Source of the DNA: an uncultured Bacteroidales bacterium
GTDB taxonomy: Bacteria > Bacteroidota > Bacteroidia > Bacteroidales > F082
Direction of reading: 5' to 3'
Length of the DNA stretch: 56,449 bases
Assembly: GCA_947305795.1 (NCBI GenBank)
Contig: CAMZEK010000011.1
Coordinates: 1-56,449, forward strand
Shown: in pieces, positions 34,263-41,521 of the stretch
Layout: the number at the start of each line of letters is the position of its first letter
Position numbering within the stretch: the stretch's first letter is position 1
Position numbers and translations under genes: made by a program
Notes under the pieces: model-generated
The model's database searches: none
The model's input: only the letters and a program-made list of their open reading frames with translations
What the model was told of the DNA's origin: nothing

Positions 34263-35717
34263 ATGAACAATGACAACTTCGAAAGTTCCTTGAAGTTATG
34301 GAATGAAAACGAAAAAGCCGCCAATGAATTGATTAACATCGTTGGCAAGCTTTGGTACGACAAATCCGTCGAGCTGATCATGTTGCGCTCGCTTTTGGTG
34401 AACCGCGGCTCAGGCAAAATCCTCAACAAGCACCTTCGCGCCGAGGCTGTTCTTGGCAAACCCGTGCGCGTGCAGGATTCGTTGCTGATCGCCAAGGCAC
34501 TTCTTGCCGAGAATTTGGCACCGGCTCGCATCGACCTCGGACGTCTCAACTCGGAGTGGACCGACGAACACGAAAAGTACAATAACAACATCACTGCCTT
34601 CGTCCGCGACAAGCTCAACTACATCATTGATGCCAACCCGCGTAGCAATAAGGTGCAGGATGTCATTCTCTACGGTTTCGGTCGTATTGGTCGTATCCTC
34701 TGTCGTGAGATGACGGAAATGGCAGGCAGAGGTGATGCCCTTCGCGTTCGCGCCATTGTCACTCGCAAGAATTCGCCAGAAGACATTCTGAAGCGTATCA
34801 ACCTGTTCCGCACCGACTCCGTGCATCGTTATTTCCACGGCGTGTGCACGCCCATTGAAGGCGAAAATGCCATGATGGTCAACGGCCAGAAGATACTCTT
34901 CCTGGAGTCCAAGAACCCTGAAGACCTCGATTACACGGAATATGGCATCCACGATGCATTGCTGATTGACAACACGGGTGCTTTCCGTGACCGTGAGTCT
35001 TTGGCTCGCCACCTCCAAGCCAAGGGCGTGGCCAAAGTATTGCTCACTGCTCCTGGAAAGGGCGACATCCCGAACGTGGTGTACGGTGTCAACCAAGACA
35101 CGCTCGACCTTGAGAAGGAAACCATCTTCTCGGCGGCTTCTTGCACCACTAACGCCATCGTTCCTGGCCTTGAAGTCATGCTGAAGAATTTCGGCATCGT
35201 AAAGGGTCACATCGAAACCATCCACAGCTACACCAACGACCAGAACCTGCTAGACAACTACCACAAGAAAGAGCGTCGTGGTCGTTCGGCCCCGTTGAAC
35301 ATGGTTATCACCGAGACGGGTGCTGGCAAGGCCGCTGCCAAAGCCATCCCCGAGCTGAAGGGCAAACTGACCAGCAACGCCGTGCGCGTGCCTACGCCTG
35401 ATGTCTCCTTGGCCGTGCTCGCCTTAGACCTTGAGCGTGAAACCACCGTTGAGGAAGTGAACGAGGCCTTCCGCAAGGCTTGCTTGGAGGGCAATCTCAT
35501 CGAGCAGATCCGTTTCAGCAGCAACACCGAGTTTGTCTCGAGCGACGGCATCGGCGACAGCTGCGCCTGTATCTTCGACGCACCGGCCACCAAGGTCAGC
35601 GAAGACGGCAAGACCGTCATTCTGTATCTGTGGTACGACAACGAGTTCGGCTATAGCAACCAGGTGGTCCGCCTCGCCCGCCACATTGGTCAGGTGAAGA
35701 GCTACAGATACTATTGA
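34263..35717 (+). CDS. gap: Glyceraldehyde-3-phosphate dehydrogenase, long form
   Basis: 484 residues, about 145 more than classical GAPDH. The extra N-terminal part (about 1-128) is helical and precedes the NAD-binding motif YGFGRIGR at about 137-144. The catalytic Cys is at about 293 in SAASCTTNAIVP; HSYTNDQNLLD and RRGRSAPLNM follow, with the late WYDNEFGYSNQVV. It catalyses the oxidative phosphorylation of glyceraldehyde 3-phosphate. This long form is known from several Bacteroidota and Gammaproteobacteria; the role of the extension is unclear. A strong promoter and a UUCG terminator bracket the gene. Confidence 0.95.
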   Translation: MNNDNFESSLKLWNENEKAANELINIVGKLWYDKSVELIMLRSLLVNRGSGKILNKHLRAEAVLGKPVRVQDSLLIAKALLAENLAPARIDLGRLNSEWTDEHEKYNNNITAFVRDKLNYIIDANPRSNKVQDVILYGFGRIGRILCREMTEMAGRGDALRVRAIVTRKNSPEDILKRINLFRTDSVHRYFHGVCTPIEGENAMMVNGQKILFLESKNPEDLDYTEYGIHDALLIDNTGAFRDRESLARHLQAKGVAKVLLTAPGKGDIPNVVYGVNQDTLDLEKETIFSAASCTTNAIVPGLEVMLKNFGIVKGHIETIHSYTNDQNLLDNYHKKERRGRSAPLNMVITETGAGKAAAKAIPELKGKLTSNAVRVPTPDVSLAVLALDLERETTVEEVNEAFRKACLEGNLIEQIRFSSNTEFVSSDGIGDSCACIFDAPATKVSEDGKTVILYLWYDNEFGYSNQVVRLARHIGQVKSYRYY

Positions 35718-35755
35718 TTCTGGGCTTTTACCGAAAAAGACGAAACCTTAAACGA

Positions 35756-35786
35756 AAAAGTGTCCTTCGGGACACTTTTTTTCGTA
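35756..35786 (+). terminator. Rho-independent terminator of gap
   Basis: AAAAGTGTCC-TTCG-GGACACTTTT: a 10-bp stem closed by a C(UUCG)G tetraloop and followed by a T tract. The T tract runs straight into the yidC promoter element. Confidence 0.9.
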
Positions 35787-35792
35787 TTTTTG
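35785..35792 (+). promoter_or_regulatory. -7 promoter element of yidC
   Basis: TATTTTTG, 26 bp upstream of the ATG at 35819 and touching the gap terminator. Confidence 0.6.
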
Positions 35793-35818
35793 CCGCTCAT
35801 TTTGAAAAACCATCCCCA

Positions 35819-37759
35819 ATGAACAATAAGAACACATTAATTGGTTTCATCCTTATCGCGGCCATTCTTTTCGGCTGGATGTATTTTATGTCTCCGTCGA
35901 AGGAACAACTGGCTGAACAACAGCGTATTCAAGACTCTATCCGTCGGGTGCGCCTTGAAGAAATGGCTTTGGATTCACTCCGTCAAGTCGAGCAGCAACG
36001 TCAGGCTGCCGCTTTGGCCCAACTGACCGACACCGCCACAACGGCAAACATGGACTCAGCCACACTTGCCCAGCAAAAGGCCAACGTCCTACGCGACAAG
36101 TACGGCACATTCGCTCCCTCAGCGGAAGGGGAAGAGCAAACCTTTACCATCGAGAACAAGCTGCAAAGACTCACCTTCAGCACCAAGGGAGGTTTCCTGA
36201 AACAAGTAGAACTGAAAGAATACAAAACTTACGACTCGCTGCCTCTTATCTCATTCGACCCCGAGACAGCCCTTTTCGACCTGTCGTTTTTTGCTAGCAA
36301 CCGCATCGTCAACACGTCGCAGTTTTATTTCAAGCCATACATGAACGGCCAGCCATATACAGGCGGTAACATGACTGTGGCTGAAGGCGACAGCATTGTC
36401 CTCACTATGCGCCTTGCTACCGACCAAGCTAATCAATACTTGGATTTCGTTTACACTGTCCGCGATGACAACTACATGCTTGACTTCGAAATACTTACGG
36501 TCGGACTGAAGGATGTGATTGCCGCCAACGCCGACTACATGACCATCGATTGGGACGTTGATTTGATGAAACAGGAAAAAAGCACAGATCGTTTTGCCGG
36601 AGAATCAGTGTATTACCGTTCGCTGAACGACAGAGATGTGGACCACCTTAACGAGCAAAAGGACAGTGAGCAGACCGTCACCAACAAGCTGAAATGGATT
36701 TCCTTCAAGCAGCGTTTCTTCTGCAACGTGATTGTGGCTAAAAATGGTTTCGACAATGCCAAGATGGCCGTACAGACACGCAGCTCCAACAACCCGCGCT
36801 ATCTCAAGTCGATGTCAGCCAATATCGAAGTGCCTTACAACACGAAAGCCGAGACCAACGTCATTCCCTTGTCGCTCTATTTCGGCCCCAACCACTTCAA
36901 GACCCTGCAAAGCTATGATTTAGGCTTGCAGGACCAAATCAACTTGGGCAACTTCTTCCTGATTCGCTGGATCAACTACGGCGTCATCGAGGTGTTCAAT
37001 TGGCTGAGTAGTTACGGTTGGAACTACGGCATCGTGATTCTTATCCTAACCATCATGATCAAGACTTTGCTGTTCCCCTTGGCGTTCAAGTCGTACAAAT
37101 CCTCGGCCATCACCCGCGTCTTGAAGCCCGAGATGGAGGCCATCAACGCGAAATACCCAAAAGAGGAAGATGCCATGAAGAAGCAGCAGGCCGTGATGAA
37201 CTTGCAACGACAGGCTGGCGTGAGTCCCGCTTCGGGATGCCTGCCCGCGCTGTTGCAGTTCCCCATCCTCATCGCTATTTTCCGTTTCTTCCCGGCCAGT
37301 ATCGAGTTGCGCCAGCAGCCCTTCCTTTGGGCTGACGACCTCTCGACCTACGACAGCATCATCGAGTTCCCGAAGTTTCTCGGCATGGACCACCTCAGCC
37401 TGTTCACCCTTTTGATGACCATCACCACCTTCATCTATACTTACGTAAACAACAAGCAGATGGACTATTCAAGCAACCCGCAGATGAAGCCCATGAAGTG
37501 GATGATGTATCTCATGCCCATTATGTTTTTCGGTATCTTCAACAACTATTCGTCGGGCTTGAGTTACTACTATATGTTGGTGAATATCATCACTTTCATC
37601 CAGATGTTCATCTTCCGCAAGATGATTAACGAAGACAAGGTGCGCGCCACCATCGAGGAAAACAAGAAGAAGCCTCAGAAGAAGTCGAACTTCATGAAAC
37701 GACTCGAAGAGGCGCAGAAACAGCAGGCCAAGATGCAACAACAACAAAAAAGACGCTGA
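35819..37759 (+). CDS. yidC: Membrane protein insertase YidC
   Basis: 646 residues from the ATG at 35819. YidC inserts and folds inner-membrane proteins, alone or with SecYEG. A first membrane segment (about 5-22) precedes a coiled Glu/Gln linker and the large periplasmic beta domain (about 95-350). The conserved C-terminal core has about five membrane segments from about 370, including NYGIVILILTIMIKTLLFPL and RQAGVSPASGCLPALLQFPI. The tail is Lys/Gln-rich, typical of ribosome-binding YidC. A longer reading from 35714 overlaps the gap terminator and is rejected. The stop shares one base with the next start (TGATG). Confidence 0.96.
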   Translation: MNNKNTLIGFILIAAILFGWMYFMSPSKEQLAEQQRIQDSIRRVRLEEMALDSLRQVEQQRQAAALAQLTDTATTANMDSATLAQQKANVLRDKYGTFAPSAEGEEQTFTIENKLQRLTFSTKGGFLKQVELKEYKTYDSLPLISFDPETALFDLSFFASNRIVNTSQFYFKPYMNGQPYTGGNMTVAEGDSIVLTMRLATDQANQYLDFVYTVRDDNYMLDFEILTVGLKDVIAANADYMTIDWDVDLMKQEKSTDRFAGESVYYRSLNDRDVDHLNEQKDSEQTVTNKLKWISFKQRFFCNVIVAKNGFDNAKMAVQTRSSNNPRYLKSMSANIEVPYNTKAETNVIPLSLYFGPNHFKTLQSYDLGLQDQINLGNFFLIRWINYGVIEVFNWLSSYGWNYGIVILILTIMIKTLLFPLAFKSYKSSAITRVLKPEMEAINAKYPKEEDAMKKQQAVMNLQRQAGVSPASGCLPALLQFPILIAIFRFFPASIELRQQPFLWADDLSTYDSIIEFPKFLGMDHLSLFTLLMTITTFIYTYVNNKQMDYSSNPQMKPMKWMMYLMPIMFFGIFNNYSSGLSYYYMLVNIITFIQMFIFRKMINEDKVRATIEENKKKPQKKSNFMKRLEEAQKQQAKMQQQQKRR

Positions 37760-38217
37760 TGGAAAAACTTGAACAATTCATAAACGACATTCTTGAAACA
37801 CGTAAGGTGTGGCTGCTCCAAGCCCGTGAAGGCTTCTTTGCCATGTTGGAAGACGACCATGGCGACTCGTATGTGCCTGTTTGGGCCTCGGAGGAAGCGG
37901 CTTTGAAAAACGCCAATGGTGACTGGGAAAGCTACACAGTGAGCACGATGGGATTCTCCGAATTGGAGCATTGGCTCCGTGAGCTTGCCCAAGATGAAAT
38001 CGACATTGCTGTTGCACCAGAAAAGGAGGGTGAGATTACAGCGTTGGCTTCAGCCAATTTCCGCAAATGGGTGAAGCAGTATTCCGACAACTCTTACAAA
38101 GACGAGGATGACGAGGATGATGAAACTGACGACGATAGCCATAGTATAGATACACAATTTGGGCCTGACGATAAGAGCTTCGACTACGGCGAAGGTTGGG
38201 CACAACCCTGGCAATAA
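37759..38217 (+). CDS. DUF2750 family protein
   Basis: 152 residues, no signal peptide. It matches the DUF2750 pattern: an N-terminal helix, then KVWLLQAREGFFAMLEDDHGDSYVPVWAS and a central GFSELEHWLRELAQDEIDIAVAP. The C-terminal 45 residues are strongly acidic (EDDEDDETDDD) and probably disordered. The function is unknown. Translation is coupled to yidC through the TGATG overlap, which hints at a shared transcript rather than a shared job. Confidence 0.8.
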   Translation: MEKLEQFINDILETRKVWLLQAREGFFAMLEDDHGDSYVPVWASEEAALKNANGDWESYTVSTMGFSELEHWLRELAQDEIDIAVAPEKEGEITALASANFRKWVKQYSDNSYKDEDDEDDETDDDSHSIDTQFGPDDKSFDYGEGWAQPWQ

Positions 38218-38224
38218 ACATACG

Positions 38225-38291
38225 GCCCTTCGACAAGCTCAGGGACCTTCTCTTTTTCGAAGGTTAAGGGTGCCTGAGCCTGTTGAAGGCC
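38225..38291. repeat. Dispersed palindromic element, copy C
   Basis: Arms CCCTTCGACAAGCTCAGGGA (from 38227) and GTGCCTGAGCCTGTTGAAGG (to 38289) are complementary with few mismatches. The centre shares GTTAAGG with copy A. It fills most of the gap between the DUF2750 and trkH genes. Confidence 0.75.
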
Positions 38292-38313
38292 TTGTTTCAA
38301 AAACGAATAACCG

Positions 38314-39813
38314 ATGAAAAGCAAGCTGTTTGGTGTGTTGCTCCTGATAGAAACCGCAGCACTATTGCTGACGGCGGCGGTGGCATTGCATTATCAGCGC
38401 GTGGCAGGGGAGACGGATGCCCAATGTTTTCTCCTCACTGCGGGATTAACGGGGGCGGTGGGGTTTTTGCTTTACAATATCGGGCGCACCAGCCGCGACA
38501 CGCTACAAATCAAGGATTCTTTTCTCGTGGTGGCTTTGTCGTGGGTGCTGTTTTCGGCTTTCGGGATGCTGCCGTTCTTGATGTATGGCACGGTTGACAA
38601 CGTGACGGATGCCTTTTTCGAGACCATGTCAGGCTTTTCGACTACGGGAGCCACCATACTCGATAATATTGACATTCAGCCGCATGGAATCCTGTTTTGG
38701 CGTAGTTTGATGCAATGGATGGGTGGCTTGGGTATCGTCGTGTTCACCCTGGCCTTTATCCCTATGGTGGCAAAAGGCTCCAAAAAGATGTCGCTTTTCG
38801 CAGCCGAAGCCCCTGGATTGAGCGTCGAGAAGCTCGCGCCCACCATCCAGGCCACCTCGCGCCTGCTGTGGATGATTTATATTGCGCTGACCCTGCTGTG
38901 TGCCATAGCCTATTATATTGGCCCTATGAATCGTTTTGATGCTGTATGCCATGCACTTACGACCATTGCCACGGGCGGTTTTAGTACTCATCAGGCCAGC
39001 ATTGGGTATTTCCAGTCTACTTACATTGAGTACGTCTGCATCTTTTTCATGATCCTTTCGGGCATCAATTTCGCCATGTACCATTTCCTGTTCAACCGCC
39101 GCTTCGACGTGATTCGCAAGAGCGAGGAGTTGCGTTGGTACCTGCTGGCCATCCTTGGTTTCACGCTGTTGTTCATGGTGCGATTCTATTTAGCACCGCG
39201 TTTCAACATTACGACCGAAGAGCAGTTGGCCTCACATCCGCAGACCCAAGCCGACCGCATCCGCACATCGCTCTTCCATGTGGTGGCGTTGCTGTCGAAC
39301 ACGGGCTTCCAGGGCAGCAACTATGACTACGACCTTTGGGGGCGAATCTTCCTTATCCCCACTGTGATTATGATGATTACGGGCGGCTGTGCAGGTTCCA
39401 CCAGTGGCGGCAGCAAGATGGTGCGTGTCATCGTGTTGTTCAAGTACATCAAGAAGACAGTGTACGAACTGATCCATTCGTCGAGCGTTTATACTATCAA
39501 GATTTCAGGCCAGTCCGTTGACGACTTGTCTGTGAGGCGTGTGGTTTCGTTCTTCTCGCTGCTCATTCTGCTTTTCATGGGAAATGTGGTGTTGCTCACC
39601 GCATCGGGCATGAATCTGGAGGACGGTGCCATCTCGTTTTTGACTTGTTTCAGCAACTTTGGTCCCGGCTCAGGCATCACTGGACCGAGCGGCAACTTCG
39701 ACCAAATCCCCAACTTCGCCAAATGGTTGCTCTCATTTGACATGCTGGTGGGTCGTTTGGAGATTTTCACCATTTTGCTGCTGTTCTCGCGGAGTTTCTG
39801 GCAGGCGAAGTGA
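38314..39813 (+). CDS. trkH: Potassium uptake protein TrkH
   Basis: 499 residues with about ten membrane segments arranged as four M-P-M repeats. Selectivity-filter-like turns are visible: MSGFSTTGATIL (about 94-105), TIATGGFSTHQ (about 219-229), LLSNTGFQGSNY (about 326-337) and FSNFGPGSGITGPSG (about 446-460). It forms the K+-translocating subunit of Trk systems. No trkA gene, whose product gates TrkH, is nearby. The start follows palindromic element C; no TAnnTTTG element was seen in that gap. Confidence 0.92.
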   Translation: MKSKLFGVLLLIETAALLLTAAVALHYQRVAGETDAQCFLLTAGLTGAVGFLLYNIGRTSRDTLQIKDSFLVVALSWVLFSAFGMLPFLMYGTVDNVTDAFFETMSGFSTTGATILDNIDIQPHGILFWRSLMQWMGGLGIVVFTLAFIPMVAKGSKKMSLFAAEAPGLSVEKLAPTIQATSRLLWMIYIALTLLCAIAYYIGPMNRFDAVCHALTTIATGGFSTHQASIGYFQSTYIEYVCIFFMILSGINFAMYHFLFNRRFDVIRKSEELRWYLLAILGFTLLFMVRFYLAPRFNITTEEQLASHPQTQADRIRTSLFHVVALLSNTGFQGSNYDYDLWGRIFLIPTVIMMITGGCAGSTSGGSKMVRVIVLFKYIKKTVYELIHSSSVYTIKISGQSVDDLSVRRVVSFFSLLILLFMGNVVLLTASGMNLEDGAISFLTCFSNFGPGSGITGPSGNFDQIPNFAKWLLSFDMLVGRLEIFTILLLFSRSFWQAK

Positions 39814-39827
39814 CAAGCCTCCCTTCG

Positions 39828-40715
39828 TCAAAAATATTTATTCAAAAAGATGATCCCCAAGATGATGCCTATTATCGCAATGAAGCCCAATGTCATATAA
39901 TATAGTACCACAGCCAAAAGGCTCCGCCAGGCGGTTTTGGCGATGCTGAATCCCATCATTTTCCGTAAACAGACCGTAAAGGCTATGACAAAGGCAAAAG
40001 GCATGTATGCGCCCATTCGGTCAGAAATGCTTTCTGAAAAGAGATAAGTTAAGCTTACCAACCATAGGTATATGACCACGATAACCATCGAATAGGTGAT
40101 GGCGACCAAATATTCCGCGCGATAGTATCGCCTTCTGTTGCTTTTTCCATAACATACCCTTGCGGCAAAGAGGAATAGTGGGAGCGTCAACATAAAAATC
40201 ACGGTGTAATGGTTGTTGTAAAACTTCAAACAATTGCCACCCATCCTTTTCACGCGATTGTATCGTTCTATATAATCCTTGTTCTGTTCAGCATTCGTGC
40301 TTAGCTCAACGGATTCGTCATTTTTGTTGATTTCGATATTCGAATACGTTTGTTCGGCTTCGCGATAATTGTCGCGACTACCTGTCAGTGAGGCCAATAG
40401 GATGTAAACTGTCAAGGCAAAAAACAGCATCGGGAAAGGGGAGAAATACCTCCTGCGCTTGCCGTTGAGGATTTCGACGATCATCGCTCCTGGACGGGTG
40501 AACATGTTCTTGAGGGTGAACCAGATACCGCCATCCTTGCTGATGAAAGCCGCCAGAAGGTTTTCCCATATAAACTTCATCGTGAAGCGTCCCGTTTCGG
40601 CGCTTTGCCCGCACTCGGGACAGAACTTTCCCTCGAACTCGGTCCCGCAGTTGAGGCATTTGGTGGTTTTGGTTTCGGGTTGGGCCTGTATTTCGGTTTG
40701 TATTTGGTTTTCCAT
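39828..40715 (-). CDS. DUF3667 zinc-ribbon membrane protein
   Basis: 295 residues. An N-terminal zinc ribbon (CLNCGTEFEGKFCPECGQ, about residues 20-37) is followed by ITxxxL-type helices (FTMKFIWENLLAAFISKDGGIWFTLKNMFTRPG, about 44-76) and about five membrane segments. This matches DUF3667, common in Bacteroidota and of unknown function. The minus-strand TACCTTTG at 40739-40746 is its likely promoter. It marks the left border of the defence island. Confidence 0.85.
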   Translation of the reverse strand: MENQIQTEIQAQPETKTTKCLNCGTEFEGKFCPECGQSAETGRFTMKFIWENLLAAFISKDGGIWFTLKNMFTRPGAMIVEILNGKRRRYFSPFPMLFFALTVYILLASLTGSRDNYREAEQTYSNIEINKNDESVELSTNAEQNKDYIERYNRVKRMGGNCLKFYNNHYTVIFMLTLPLFLFAARVCYGKSNRRRYYRAEYLVAITYSMVIVVIYLWLVSLTYLFSESISDRMGAYMPFAFVIAFTVCLRKMMGFSIAKTAWRSLLAVVLYYMTLGFIAIIGIILGIIFLNKYF

Positions 40716-40738
40716 GGAGAATCAGGGTTATATCGGTG

Positions 40739-40795
40739 CAAAGGTAGAAAAAACGTTGGAATTTATGTCTTATGAACTGAAAAACCGTATTTTTG
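40739..40795. promoter_or_regulatory. Divergent promoters, DUF3667 gene and defence-island helicase
   Basis: Minus-strand TACCTTTG at 40739-40746 (DUF3667). Plus-strand TATTTTTG at 40788-40795 (helicase, ATG 40820). Confidence 0.55.
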
Positions 40796-40819
40796 TAGGT
40801 CGGTAGTTTGAAGATAGTT

Positions 40820-41521
40820 ATGGAAATCATCAACAACATATCCAAAACCCTCAAAGATGACCTGATGGTGGAAATCAAGCCCGAAAGCAAGATTTCCATT
40901 GCGGCCTCGTGTTTTTCGATTTATGCTTTTCAGGAGTTGAAAGAGCAGTTGAAGGACATCAAGGAGCTTCGCTTCATCTTCACGTCGCCCACTTTCACCA
41001 CGGACAAAGTGAGTAAACAACAGAGAGAGTTCTATATCCCTCGATTGTATCGTGAGAGAAGTCTGTATGGATCCGAGTTTGAGATCAAATTGAGGAATGA
41101 GCTGACGCAGAAGGCTATCGCTAAGGAATGTGCAGAATGGATTAGGCAAAAGGCTTGCTTTAAGTCAAACAAGACCAACGAGAGCATGACGGGTTTTGCC
41201 AATGTTGACCAGACCAATTACATGCCGTTGAATGGTTTCACCACGGTAGATTTGGGATGTGAGAAAGGCGATAGCGCTTATACGATGATTGTGAAAAACG
41301 ATTTTCCTTCTTCAAAAGAGTTTTTGACTTTGTTTGACCAAATCTGGAACGACGGCTCAAAGTTACAAGTAGTGACGGAGGATGTGATTGACAACATTTC
41401 AAACGCTTATAAGGAGAACGCACCTGAGTTTTTGTACTTTGTCACGCTATACAATATCTTCCATGAGTTTTTGGATGATTTGTCGGAAGATGATTTACCT
41501 AACGAAGCCACAGGGTTTTAA
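40820..41521 (+). CDS. PLD/SNF2 helicase, N-terminal part (frameshifted)
   Basis: 233 residues from the ATG at 40820. It starts MEIINNISKTLKDDL and contains IAASCFSIYAFQELKEQL and RERSLYGSEFEIKLRNELTQ. These belong to the N-terminal phospholipase-D-like region of long SNF2 helicases (about 1,080 residues) that I recall from restriction loci. The frame stops at TAA 41519-41521 right after NEATGF. The continuation KNSLIWNKLYNFQKDAA lies one base ahead, across the T run at 41516-41519. So this is the first part of one interrupted gene, unless translation slips by +1. Confidence 0.8.
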   Translation: MEIINNISKTLKDDLMVEIKPESKISIAASCFSIYAFQELKEQLKDIKELRFIFTSPTFTTDKVSKQQREFYIPRLYRERSLYGSEFEIKLRNELTQKAIAKECAEWIRQKACFKSNKTNESMTGFANVDQTNYMPLNGFTTVDLGCEKGDSAYTMIVKNDFPSSKEFLTLFDQIWNDGSKLQVVTEDVIDNISNAYKENAPEFLYFVTLYNIFHEFLDDLSEDDLPNEATGF

